A stretch of 64,000 nt of DNA, taken from Porcincola intestinalis (GTDB lineage Bacteria > Bacillota > Clostridia > Lachnospirales > Lachnospiraceae). The notes beneath the pieces were generated by a model, which saw only the letters and a list, made by a program, of their open reading frames with translations, searched no databases and was not told the origin of the DNA. This document shows positions 48,615 through 57,146 of the stretch, one piece after another (positions within the stretch are counted from its first letter, which is position 1; each line of letters begins with the position of its first letter). A program made the translations under genes and the position numbers. Location: contig NZ_VULZ01000002.1 of NCBI RefSeq assembly GCF_009696445.1, forward strand, positions 186,001-250,000, written 5' to 3'.

Positions 48615-51212
48615 TCAGGCCTGAACGCCTTCATACTCGTAGTCGGCATCCTCGATGGCCTGTTTCATCGCTGTCTCATCTGGTTTTGACGTGTAGGTCA
48701 CAATGGCTTTCCCCGTCTTGTGATCTGCTTTGACGCTGACGATGCCATCTACCGACTTCAGGGCATTCATGACGTGCCGCTCACAGTTCTCGCACATCAT
48801 GCCCCCGACCAGGACGGTCTCCGTCTCCGTTCTGCCCGCTGTCTGACGGTCGTCTGGGCTTGCTTCCGCCATGCTCGCATCCGAAGCGTCGGCCATTGTT
48901 TTTGTTTCGAGCGCCTTCTTATTCATCGGACGGTCATGAGCGGCATCGTGCACCTTCGCGAGGTTCAGCCGAAGGGCGTTCATGCAGACCGTAAAGCTTG
49001 AAAGCGCCATCGCTGCGGCTCCCCACATTGGGTTCAGGTGGATACCCGGATAGAGGCCGGCTGCCATCGGAATCAGGAGTGCGTTGTAGGCAAACGCCCA
49101 GAACAGGTTCTCATGAATGTTGCGGATGGTTGCACGGCTCAGTCTGACTGCACCTGAGACATCTGTCAGCTTTGAGTTCATCAAAACGACATCCGCGCTG
49201 TCGATGGCGACATCCGTTCCGGCCCCGATTGCGATGCCGATGTCCGCTCTGGTCAGCGCCGGAGCATCGTTGATGCCGTCTCCGACCATGGCAACCTTGC
49301 CGCGTTTCTGAAGCTCTCGAATGACAGCCTCCTTGCCGTCAGGGAGCACGCCGGCGATGATCCGGTTCACTCCGGCCTGCCTGCCGATGGCGCGGGCTGT
49401 CCGCTCATTGTCCCCGGTCAGCATGACCGTCTCAATTCCCATCTTCTGAAGCTCCCGGATGGCCTGTGCAGAGTCCGGCTTGATGACATCCGCCACCGCG
49501 ATGATGCCCGCAAGCCTGCCGTCCTGCTCGAAAAACAGAGGCGTTCTTCCCTGCTCCGCAAGTGCATCCGCCTTCTTCTGAAGATCTCCCGGGATCGCGG
49601 CAATGCTGCCGATGTAGCTGCCTGAGCCTCCGTGAACGATGGTATTTCCGATGGATGCGGTCAGTCCATTTCCGGAGAGTGCCTTAAAGTCATGGACTTT
49701 CTTCGGCTGAAGATGACGCTTCTCCGCCTCCGCGACGACCGCCCTTGCAAGCGGGTGCTCGCTCTGCATCTCCAGCGCATAGGCCAGGCTCAGCAGATCA
49801 TCCTCTGTCCTTCCTGCCGCAGGAAGCACATCGGTCACCTCCGGCTTCCCCGCTGTGATGGTTCCCGTCTTGTCCAGCGCAACAATCTGAATCCTTCCGG
49901 TATTCTCCAGCGCCTCGCTCGTCTTGAACAGGATTCCATTCTTGGCTCCCATCCCGTTTCCGACCATGATGGCAACCGGTGTCGCCAGGCCCAGCGCACA
50001 CGGGCAGGAGATGACAAGCACGGTGATGGCGTGTTCCAGCGAAACGGCGAGCGGATGTCCTGTCAGAAGCCAGCCGGCCAGAACCACAGCCGCGATCACG
50101 ATGACCGCCGGCACGAAGATGCCGGAGACCTTGTCTGCGATCTTGGCAATCGGTGCCTTGGTTGCCGCCGCGTCCGAGACCATCTGCACGATCTGCGAAA
50201 AGGTTGTGTCCTCGCCGACCCGGGTTGCCCTTGCGCGGATGAATCCGCTCTGGTTGATGGTCGCCGCGCTGACAGCATCCCCGGATGTCTTATCGACCGG
50301 AATCGATTCACCTGTCAGAGCAGATTCATCGACAGCAGTCGATCCTTCTACGATCACCCCGTCGACCGGGATGGCTTCGCCCGGTTTCACGACAAAGATA
50401 TCTCCGCTCTTAACCTCGTCAATTCCGACCGTCACCATCTGGCCGTTCCGCTCGACACTGGCTGTCTTCGGTGCCATTTTCATCAGATTCTTCAGTGCAT
50501 CGGTCGTTCTGCCTTTCGACAGTGACTCCAGTGTCTTTCCGACAGTGATCAGCGCCGGGATCATCGCCGCGCTCTCAAAGTAGAGCTGATTGTGATACAG
50601 CGACATCAGATCCATGTTGGCAGTTCCGTGCGTAACCAGGACCGTCATCCTATAAAAGATGTAGATGGACCAGCCGAAGGACACGCTCGAGCCGAGTGCC
50701 ACAAGTGCATCCATGTTCGGCGCACCGTGAAACAGAGACTTGAATCCGGAGGTGAAGAAGTCCTTGTTGATGATCATCACGGCTGCCGCCAGGAGCATCT
50801 GTGTCAGTGCCAGTCCCAGATGATTGTGCGAGAGGAATGCCGGGAGCGGCCATCCCCACATATTGTGGCCCATGGTGATGTACATCAGGACAGCGAGGAA
50901 GAAGACGGAATACTCCAGCCGCCTGACCAGTTTCGGTGTCGTGTGATCCTTCAGGGCTTCCTCCTCCGCCCTGAGTCTGGCGCTTGCGCTTCTTTCGCTG
51001 CTCTTTGCGCTTTCCTCCCTGAGGCTGGCACCGTAGCCGGCCTTCTCAACCGCCGCGATGACAGCGGCGCTGTCCGCCGTTCCCTCGACGCCCATCGAAT
51101 TGGTCAGAAGCGAGACCGAGACCGCCTTCACACCCGGCACCTTCGAAACCGCCTTTTCAACATGAGCCTGGCAGGACGCGCAGCTCATTCCTGTTACTGT
51201 ATACTGTGTCAT
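48615..51212 (-). CDS. copA: Copper-exporting P1B-type ATPase
   Basis: An 865-residue CopA. An N-terminal metal-binding domain with 'GMSCASC', an eight-helix membrane part with the copper site 'ISCPCALGLATPV', TGES actuator loop, phosphorylation site DKTGT and 'GDGINDAPAL' hinge. A second metal-binding domain with 'GGMMCENC' stands at the C-terminus, a less common place. It pumps Cu(I) out using ATP. AGAAAGGATC precedes the ATG at 51212. Two CsoR-like operators lie just upstream. Confidence 0.96.
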   Translation of the reverse strand: MTQYTVTGMSCASCQAHVEKAVSKVPGVKAVSVSLLTNSMGVEGTADSAAVIAAVEKAGYGASLREESAKSSERSASARLRAEEEALKDHTTPKLVRRLEYSVFFLAVLMYITMGHNMWGWPLPAFLSHNHLGLALTQMLLAAAVMIINKDFFTSGFKSLFHGAPNMDALVALGSSVSFGWSIYIFYRMTVLVTHGTANMDLMSLYHNQLYFESAAMIPALITVGKTLESLSKGRTTDALKNLMKMAPKTASVERNGQMVTVGIDEVKSGDIFVVKPGEAIPVDGVIVEGSTAVDESALTGESIPVDKTSGDAVSAATINQSGFIRARATRVGEDTTFSQIVQMVSDAAATKAPIAKIADKVSGIFVPAVIVIAAVVLAGWLLTGHPLAVSLEHAITVLVISCPCALGLATPVAIMVGNGMGAKNGILFKTSEALENTGRIQIVALDKTGTITAGKPEVTDVLPAAGRTEDDLLSLAYALEMQSEHPLARAVVAEAEKRHLQPKKVHDFKALSGNGLTASIGNTIVHGGSGSYIGSIAAIPGDLQKKADALAEQGRTPLFFEQDGRLAGIIAVADVIKPDSAQAIRELQKMGIETVMLTGDNERTARAIGRQAGVNRIIAGVLPDGKEAVIRELQKRGKVAMVGDGINDAPALTRADIGIAIGAGTDVAIDSADVVLMNSKLTDVSGAVRLSRATIRNIHENLFWAFAYNALLIPMAAGLYPGIHLNPMWGAAAMALSSFTVCMNALRLNLAKVHDAAHDRPMNKKALETKTMADASDASMAEASPDDRQTAGRTETETVLVGGMMCENCERHVMNALKSVDGIVSVKADHKTGKAIVTYTSKPDETAMKQAIEDADYEYEGVQA

Positions 51213-51316
51213 AGAAGATCCTTTCTGTCCGCGGAGTCTGCCTCCGTCGCCCTCCGGCAGAGATGCCTGATTCCCGGCAGGCTGCAAACGACATCTGCAT
51301 CTGCCTCCCGTATTAT

Positions 51317-51376
51317 ATACCCCTCTTGGGTATCTGCTGACAACAGCATATTATACCCTCAGGGGGTATATGTCAA
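51317..51376 (-). promoter_or_regulatory. copA promoter with two CsoR-like operators
   Basis: ATACCCCTCTTGGGTAT (51317-51333) and ATACCCTCAGGGGGTAT (51353-51369) both match ATACCC-N5-GGGTAT, the form bound by CsoR copper sensors. TTGACA (51371-51376, minus) with TAATAT 17 bases on places the second operator within the promoter. No csoR gene is in the window. Confidence 0.75.
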
Positions 51377-51439
51377 GAAGAAAAAAACCAGCCGCCGGGA
51401 CACCCTGTCCCGGCAGCCGGCAGACTGCAGCCGATACGC

Positions 51440-51796
51440 TCAAGCCTTCAGATCTTCCAGAAGGACGGCGGCATTACTGAGTGCACCCTCCTTCGCCGCA
51501 TACAGAAGGGTGACATTCCCATCCTGAAGCTTTTCTGCTACCAGACTTCTGAACGCCTCCATGTCCGGATTGCCTTTCAGCTCCTCCCGGTACCTTCCGG
51601 CAAACTCCTCGAACCGCTCCGGCACATGCCCGTACCAGGCCCGGAGCTCCTTTGTCGGCGCAATGCTCTTCTCCCAGAGGTCCAGCTTTGCCTTTTCCTT
51701 GCTGATCCCTCTCGGCCAGAGGCGGTCAACCAGAATCCGATAGCCGTCCTGCTCCTCCGGCGCCTCATAGACTCTCTTTATCTGAAGCATGCCCAT
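51440..51796 (-). CDS. DUF488-family protein
   Basis: A 118-residue protein of the DUF488 family: 'KRVYEAPEEQDGYRILVDRL', 'WPRGISKEKAKLDLWEKSIA', 'LRAWYGHVPERFEEFAGRY', 'TLLYAAKEG'. The function is unsettled; the conserved WPRG and YAAKE parts look enzymatic. GGAGG stands eight bases before the ATG at 51796; an ATG six bases later is also possible. It is transcribed towards copA's promoter side and separate from it. Confidence 0.85.
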   Translation of the reverse strand: MGMLQIKRVYEAPEEQDGYRILVDRLWPRGISKEKAKLDLWEKSIAPTKELRAWYGHVPERFEEFAGRYREELKGNPDMEAFRSLVAEKLQDGNVTLLYAAKEGALSNAAVLLEDLKA

Positions 51797-51882
51797 CGCC
51801 CTTTCCTCCTGTCTTTCCGTCGGAGATCCTGCCATACCGTCCCTCGGTCTCCTGTGTGATATCTGACCCGGCTGTGTTTTTG

Positions 51883-53196
51883 TTATGGCTGACCTGGCTG
51901 CGTCCTTGCGGCCTTCAGCGCCTCCGCCTTCATCGAAGCGGCTTCCATGCTGCGAAACTGACGGAACGCCTCCGTCATATCCTGGATGATCTCCGCCGCG
52001 CCAAGGTAGGTTCCTTCCTTGTCGCGGACCGCCAGGTAGGTCACCTTCACCGGCCGGTCCGGGTTTGGGATCCAGCGTGTGAAGGAGTCCCTCGCACCGC
52101 TCCTGAAATCATCCGTCAGGTTTTTCACGACCGCGCGGATCGGCACCGGGTGGCACTGATAAGTCGACTGTCCCAGTGTCGAGAGCGGGCGTGAAAAAAC
52201 CTTGTCTCCATTTTTATAGAAACGGTTGATCATCTGGTCGTCGATGAAGGTGATGTCCAGCGGCAGAATCTTCATCAGACCGCGCAGCTGCGCAATCGTC
52301 ATCTCGCCGGCAGGGCTCTCAGATCCATTTCCATCGAAATGAACGACCGCCTGCTCAAAATCAGCGCCGGATGCCGGCGTTTTCATGTCCTCCGCCTCCG
52401 CCGCGCTTTTCTCCGCCTGCATCCGTTCCATGAGCACCTGCTCCCCGTGCGCCCATTTCGGGATCTCCGTGATGAAGACCGGTCCCATCTCGGGAAGATC
52501 GCGGTAGACATCCACCCACTCATCATCCGTCAGGTTTTGCATCGCGATCGGCAGAAGGATGTTCTCGTCCTTGTAGATCATCTCGCGCATGCGCTTGATC
52601 ACCGCAAGAATCGGTTCTTTCAGCTCCTCCGCACTCGTTCTCTGAAGGCCGCGGGCGAGCCTGCCCACCTCTGCCTTGATCTCATCGTCAACGCCCCACA
52701 TCACCTCGCTCGGGCCGGTGATGCCGTAGCGCTCCAGCGGGGCCATGATCAGCTCTTCCTTCTTCCCGTACAAGGCGCGGATCTTCTTCAGGCGGACCAT
52801 TGCCAGCTGAACCTTGTCATCGTGTCCGCCATTCTCAAGCGCCATCTGCAGATTGTTCAGAATGAGCTCAAGTGCACTGTTCTCGCGGATAAAGTAATCG
52901 ACCGGGTGGCCTTCCGGAAGCTGAAGAAGATCCTGCTTTTTCATCCGCTTCTGCTCGCGGATGACCTCGCCTTCCGTCTTGCCGTGGAAAAGCGCGGAGT
53001 GCAGGTCGCAGAGCTTCGTGATCTTTCTGGGATCTGCTCCATCTTTGATCAGCTCCTGCTCCGCCGCCATGATGTCCTTCACCGGGACATCCTTGAATGA
53101 CTTCACAAAGTCCTCTCTCACAGAAGCCAGGTCTTCACCCGCTCCCAGTCTCTGAAGCATCCCTTTCAGCTGCTGTACATTTCCAAGCTCTGCCAT
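51883..53196 (-). CDS. DUF438 / hemerythrin HHE / PAS protein
   Basis: A 437-residue cytoplasmic protein with DUF438 (about 1-75), a hemerythrin-like HHE region (about 80-230, 'EGHPVDYFIRENSALELILN', 'KDENILLPIAMQNLTDDEW') and a PAS domain (about 320-430: 'LPLDITFIDDQMINRFYKNG', 'CHPVPIRAVVKNL'). Such proteins in anaerobes are thought to sense oxygen or nitric oxide through the di-iron and PAS parts. AGGAGG precedes the ATG at 53196. A CRP/FNR-like palindrome lies upstream. Confidence 0.9.
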   Translation of the reverse strand: MAELGNVQQLKGMLQRLGAGEDLASVREDFVKSFKDVPVKDIMAAEQELIKDGADPRKITKLCDLHSALFHGKTEGEVIREQKRMKKQDLLQLPEGHPVDYFIRENSALELILNNLQMALENGGHDDKVQLAMVRLKKIRALYGKKEELIMAPLERYGITGPSEVMWGVDDEIKAEVGRLARGLQRTSAEELKEPILAVIKRMREMIYKDENILLPIAMQNLTDDEWVDVYRDLPEMGPVFITEIPKWAHGEQVLMERMQAEKSAAEAEDMKTPASGADFEQAVVHFDGNGSESPAGEMTIAQLRGLMKILPLDITFIDDQMINRFYKNGDKVFSRPLSTLGQSTYQCHPVPIRAVVKNLTDDFRSGARDSFTRWIPNPDRPVKVTYLAVRDKEGTYLGAAEIIQDMTEAFRQFRSMEAASMKAEALKAARTQPGQP

Positions 53197-53259
53197 CTCC
53201 TGATCCTCCTGACTTCTATCTGACAATATCAAGTATCACGTTTTTATACCGCCATTATA

Positions 53260-53295
53260 CGTTGTTATAAAAATGTATCCGTTGCTATAACAACG
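53260..53295. promoter_or_regulatory. CRP/FNR-like palindromes before the DUF438 gene
   Basis: CGTTGTTATA (53260-53269) and TATAACAACG (53286-53295) are perfect inverted copies. CGTTGCTATAACAACG (53280-53295) is itself a near-perfect 16-base palindrome. This is of the length and style of CRP/FNR-family sites and fits a nitrosative or oxygen stress gene. Confidence 0.55.
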
Positions 53296-53419
53296 CTTTG
53301 TCCTTCCATTCGTTCATTTTTACATTACCTCTGTTTTACACTCTGTTTTACGCCTTTTCAATGGTACAAGGCGGTGATTTGATCCCTTGCCTGAACACAA
53401 AGGATGACTTATGATTATG

Positions 53420-53479
53420 GTGTCAAAAGTCTGCCACCACGCATGCCTGCATGCGCGTGGCAAAAGGTACTTTTGACAC
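53420..53479. repeat. Sixty-base intergenic palindrome
   Basis: Outer arms GTGTCAAAAGT (53420-53430) and ACTTTTGACAC (53469-53479) are perfect; inner arms GCCACCACGCATGC and GCATGCGCGTGGC pair with one bulge around CT. It can fold almost end to end. It lies between a minus-strand and a plus-strand gene. It resembles a REP or MITE-type element rather than a terminator, having no T-run. Confidence 0.7.
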
Positions 53480-53542
53480 TTATTTCTTATTGTAAAGATT
53501 GTAAAGAAAAAGACTTCTCTGCAGTACCGGAAGGGGCTTAGG

Positions 53543-54133
53543 ATGAAAATCTGGATTACCAGGCATGGACAGACAAAGCTGAACAAAGAACATCTGATGC
53601 AGGGCCGTACGGACGAGCCGCTCAACGAAACCGGCTTCAGTCAGGCAAAAGCGGCAAGGAAGCTGATCGGGGATGTCACCTTTGACGCGGTCTATGCCAG
53701 TCCGCTCAGGCGTGCTGTCGACACGGCTGTCATCATCGGGAATGTCCCGGAAAAAGATGTCATCATCGATCCCAGACTGATCGAGGTGGACTTTGGGAAG
53801 TATGAGCTTCGCCCATATCTTCATCTCGGGCTTCCTATGTTCCTGTTCTGGGCGATGCCCGGCATCTTTCCGGCCCCGAAAACCGTGGAGCCCATCTCCT
53901 CCCTGGTCAGCCGCACGCATGCCTGCCTGGACGACATCGTGAAAGAGGGACAGGCGCATCACTGCGAGAATATCCTGATTGCCTGCCACGGCGGGACGAT
54001 GCGCGCACTCTCCGGCTACATGCTTGATAAGAAGAGCGGCTACATGTGGCGGCCACGTGCGCACAACTGCGAAATCCGCGTGTTTGATGCGGATCCGGGG
54101 CAGCACAGGCTGCTTCAGGATTATAAGCTCTGA
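53543..54133 (+). CDS. Histidine phosphatase family protein
   Basis: A 196-residue phosphoglycerate-mutase-like phosphatase. 'WITRHGQTKLNKEHLMQG' holds the phospho-accepting RHG; 'VYASPLRRAVDTA' and Glu in 'IEVDFGKYE' and the second His in 'LIACHGGTMRALSGY' complete the active site. Substrate unknown. The ribosome site (GGAAGGGG) is fair. Confidence 0.92.
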   Translation: MKIWITRHGQTKLNKEHLMQGRTDEPLNETGFSQAKAARKLIGDVTFDAVYASPLRRAVDTAVIIGNVPEKDVIIDPRLIEVDFGKYELRPYLHLGLPMFLFWAMPGIFPAPKTVEPISSLVSRTHACLDDIVKEGQAHHCENILIACHGGTMRALSGYMLDKKSGYMWRPRAHNCEIRVFDADPGQHRLLQDYKL

Positions 54134-54279
54134 GCATGCTGTACCTATACAGATATCAGATATCCCCTATCGCCCGGAGCGAAGGAGGCTGCCCCACACC
54201 AAAAACCGCAGGCCTCGACATCCGGAGATCCCCCGTACGAAGGGAACTGCTGCAGTGAAAAGCAGCGGAAAGGACAAAT

Positions 54280-54687
54280 ATGAGCAAATATCTTGAGCGG
54301 TCAAAAGCCCTGAGAAATGATCCGAACGTTCACTACAACTGCGCGCAGGCTGTGCTGATGGCCTTCTGCGAGGAGAAGGGGCTCAGCAGCCAGATGGCAG
54401 CTGACCTGACCGCCAACTTCGGCTCCGGCATGAGAATCGGCGGCGTCTGCGGTGCCATGTCAGGCGGCCTGCTTGTCCTGGGTCTGTACGGTATCAGTGA
54501 CACGGGGACAGTCATGTCCTACTGGAAGCAGTTTCAGCAGAGCCACGACGGCATGACGCAGTGCCGCGATCTGCTCCGTGTGAACGCAGAAAAAGGGGCT
54601 CCGAAAAAGCAGCACTGCGACAATATGGTCTACGAGGCTGTCCGCCTCACGGAAAACCTGCTCCGCGACGCCGGTAAAATAGCCTGA
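54280..54687 (+). CDS. C_GCAxxG_C_C-family protein
   Basis: A 135-residue member of the C_GCAxxG_C_C family. 'HYNCAQAVLMAFCEEKGL', 'GSGMRIGGVCGAMSGGLLVL' and cysteines in 'MTQCRDLL' and 'KQHCDNMVYEAV' follow the family's motif order. It is thought to handle redox cofactors or metal; the role is not settled. AAAGGAC precedes the ATG. Confidence 0.88.
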   Translation: MSKYLERSKALRNDPNVHYNCAQAVLMAFCEEKGLSSQMAADLTANFGSGMRIGGVCGAMSGGLLVLGLYGISDTGTVMSYWKQFQQSHDGMTQCRDLLRVNAEKGAPKKQHCDNMVYEAVRLTENLLRDAGKIA

Positions 54688-54699
54688 GAATCCCTGGTG

Positions 54700-54777
54700 C
54701 CGTTCATGAATCAAGAGCCAAGGTTAACGGTTGCGAATTTACAAGGTTCCTCCCACCGCCCATAGGCAGTGGGCTTC
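54700..54777 (+). mobile_element. Probable IS200/IS605-type right-end remnant
   Basis: The sequence from 'AATCAAGAGCCAAGG' to the hairpin CCCACCGCC-CATA-GGCAGTGGG (54752-54773) looks like the terminal part of clostridial tnpB elements, which ends in such a hairpin and gives the 3' end of the guide RNA. No tnpA or tnpB gene remains. I recognise it from memory of the family, not by search. Confidence 0.4.
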
Positions 54778-54814
54778 CGCCGCGCGCCCATTTCCGCAAG
54801 TCTGTTTCGACGGT

Positions 54815-55324
54815 TCAAAAGAACTGCTCCGGGCGTTCGGCGGTCAGCCTCAGGAGGTCTCTGAACGGAACCTTCCGGCCGTCCTCCAGCACCAGATATC
54901 TCAGCTCCAGATTGACAGCCCGGAGGATGCCGGGGATCTCCTCGATCCTGCCGCCCTCCTTTTTCTCATCCTGCACGAAGACCGTCATCCGGATCTTCGG
55001 GTGTTTGGCAGACGGCTGCGCCGTGTCCGCCGTCAGTTTCGCAACCATCTCATTCAGCTTTTTCTGATCTTCTTCCGATAGCACCGGTCGCTCGTCAGTG
55101 AGCCGTCGTTCCTCCGTGAGCACGTCCCTGTAGTCTCTCAGCGGCTCAAATGAACCGAACTGAGCGGCTCTGGCCGTCCGGGACATCTGCGGATGCCGGA
55201 CAGAGACATGATGCGGCAGATTGATGATATCGCTGTAGTCCGGCTGGTTCTCTCCCACTGCCTGTTTTCCCCCTTCTCTGGTCTGCCCGCTCACGCCTGA
55301 GGTTCTCCCATCTGCCCGCTGCAT
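54815..55324 (-). CDS. YolD-like protein
   Basis: A 169-residue YolD-like protein. The conserved start 'YSDIINLPHHVSVRHPQMSR' with 'ARAAQFGSFEPLRDY', then a linker and an Sm-like beta part ('GRIEEIPGILRAVNLELRYL', 'VLEDGRKVPFRDLLRL') are typical. YolD-like genes pair with UvrX/Y-family polymerases, as here. The first 25 residues are low-complexity and come from a duplicated DNA unit. AGGAG precedes the ATG. Confidence 0.8.
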   Translation of the reverse strand: MQRADGRTSGVSGQTREGGKQAVGENQPDYSDIINLPHHVSVRHPQMSRTARAAQFGSFEPLRDYRDVLTEERRLTDERPVLSEEDQKKLNEMVAKLTADTAQPSAKHPKIRMTVFVQDEKKEGGRIEEIPGILRAVNLELRYLVLEDGRKVPFRDLLRLTAERPEQFF

Positions 55325-55469
55325 CTGTCCGCTCCTGCCAATGTCTGACCAGTGCAGGCCGCGCCTACTCCTGATGCCCGCCGATCTGCCCGCTCCATCT
55401 GTCCGCTCCTGCCAATGTCTGACCGGTGCAGGCCGTAGCTATTCCTGATGTCCGCCGATCTGCTCGTTC
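55322..55469. repeat. 74-bp tandem duplication at polymerase/YolD joint
   Basis: Units 55322-55395 and 55396-55469 differ at a few bases. Each carries the polymerase stop region and the YolD ribosome site plus ATG. The duplication lengthens the space between the two genes and makes a spare start for YolD. Confidence 0.8.
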
Positions 55470-56980
55470 CGCCTGCGTCCGGTTGCCCCTTCCTCAAAGC
55501 TCGTCCCGCGGACAACCGCATTCTTCCCGAAGCGATTCTTGATCGCAAGCACCGCCTCCTGCATCTTTCTCTCCCGCTCTCTCTTTTCCTGTTCCTGTTT
55601 TCTCTGCTTTTCCAGAAGATCATAGTCTGTAAACAGGTCCATCTGTTCGTACGTCTCCTCTTTTTTCACGGCCGATTCCGGGACGGTATGGCTGGCCGAA
55701 AGATTGAATCTTCGTATCGTCAGCCTGCGGTCTGCGATCCGGTCGTAAAGACGGACTGCAGCCTGGATGATCTCCTCCGTGGAGGCTGTCTGTGCTGTGA
55801 GATTTTCCGACCCATGCGCCGGCCTGGGCACCTTTCTGCCATACCGGTCAAGCGTCACCTTTCCCCGAAGATACGCGCGAAGATCCGGGTTTTCCACGTT
55901 GTCGATGTCATATCCCACATCCAGCACCAGCTGATCGGTGACAAGGCGCCTGGAGAACAGCTCCAGCGACAGCTTCTCCGCCATCTCCCGGATGATGACT
56001 CTGCCATGCTCAAAATCGTACGGCTCCAGCAGAACCTGTCCGGATGAAATGCTGCGGTTCTCCGGCCTGTATGCCCTTATATCCGCCAGTGTGCAGGGCT
56101 CCCAGCCCCAGGCATGGTCAATCAGAAGCTCCGCGCTGACGCCAAAGAGGTCATAGAGAAGGTCTTCATTGTAATAATCCTCCGGCTTTCCGAGCGAGCA
56201 CCTGGCGATGTCTCCCATCGTAAAAAGCCCGACCTGCTGCAGCTTCCGTTCTGTCGCCCGTCCGACCCGCCAGAAGTCGGTAAGCGGCCGGTGGCTCCAG
56301 AGCTGCCGACGGTACGTCTGTGTGTCCAGCTCCGCGATCCGCACACCATCCCTGTCCGCAGGAATATGCTTCGCCACAATATCCATTGCGACCTTGCAGA
56401 GATACAGGTTCGGACCGATGCCCGCCGTCGCCGTGATGCCGGTCTCATGCAGGACATCCGCAATCATCTTCCTGGCGAATTCGTGCGCAGTCAGTCCATA
56501 TGTGTTCAGATAGGGTGTCGCATCGATGAAGACCTCATCGATCGAGTAGACATGCATATCCTCGGGCGCCACGTACTTCAGATAGATTCCGTAGATCCTT
56601 GCGCTCGTCTCCATATAGAGCCGCATTCTGGGCGGCGCCGCGATATAGTCCAGCTCCAGAGCGGGATCCCTTTTCAGCGCCTCGTCATCGACGGATGTTC
56701 CCGAAAATGCCCGCCCGGGCGCCCTGCTCTTCCGCTCTCTGTTGACTGCGGAAACAGCCGAGACTACCTGAAACAGCCTTGCCCGCCCCGGTATCCCGTA
56801 GCGTTTCAGCGATGGAGAGACTGCAAGGCAGATCGTCTTCTCCGTTTTGGAGGCGTCCGCCACCACCAGATTGGTCGTCAGCGGGTTCAGTCCTCTGGCT
56901 GCGCACTCACAGGAGGCGAAGAACGACTTCAGGTCAATTGCGATATAGACTTTTCCATGATCCTCCGTACTCTGCTCCAT
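55439..56980 (-). CDS. Second Y-family DNA polymerase (UmuC/UvrX-like)
   Basis: A 513-residue translesion polymerase. 'IAIDLKSFFASCECAARG' and 'YSIDEVFIDATPYL' hold the metal-binding acids; 'AGIGPNLYLCKVAMDIVAKH' is typical; a clamp-binding motif QMDLF ('YEQMDLFTDYDLL') is near residue 452; the end is a charged helix then 'AIKNRFGKNAVVRGTSFEEG'. It pairs with the YolD-like gene downstream. It is of a different branch from the ICE polymerase and lacks the frame problem. The start region contains a 17-base tandem repeat. Confidence 0.92.
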   Translation of the reverse strand: MEQSTEDHGKVYIAIDLKSFFASCECAARGLNPLTTNLVVADASKTEKTICLAVSPSLKRYGIPGRARLFQVVSAVSAVNRERKSRAPGRAFSGTSVDDEALKRDPALELDYIAAPPRMRLYMETSARIYGIYLKYVAPEDMHVYSIDEVFIDATPYLNTYGLTAHEFARKMIADVLHETGITATAGIGPNLYLCKVAMDIVAKHIPADRDGVRIAELDTQTYRRQLWSHRPLTDFWRVGRATERKLQQVGLFTMGDIARCSLGKPEDYYNEDLLYDLFGVSAELLIDHAWGWEPCTLADIRAYRPENRSISSGQVLLEPYDFEHGRVIIREMAEKLSLELFSRRLVTDQLVLDVGYDIDNVENPDLRAYLRGKVTLDRYGRKVPRPAHGSENLTAQTASTEEIIQAAVRLYDRIADRRLTIRRFNLSASHTVPESAVKKEETYEQMDLFTDYDLLEKQRKQEQEKRERERKMQEAVLAIKNRFGKNAVVRGTSFEEGATGRRRNEQIGGHQE

Positions 56981-56998
56981 ACCGTACTCTGCTCCATA
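56965..56998. repeat. 17-bp tandem repeat over the polymerase start
   Basis: CCGTACTCTGCTCCATA occurs twice in a row (56965-56981 and 56982-56998). Each copy has an ATG on the minus strand, but 17 is not a multiple of three, so only the downstream ATG opens the polymerase frame. The rest of 56999-57146 holds nothing I can name. Confidence 0.75.
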
Positions 56999-57146
56999 CC
57001 TTCCTCATGTCCGCACACAGCGCCTCTGACCGACCTTTCCATATGCACAGTCTTCAATCCCGGGGTGCTTGACTGAGACAACGGCGAGCACTGTACGATC
57101 CCTGATCCGTAGGCTCTGCATGGTATCCGCTGCCGCTCTGATCCCC

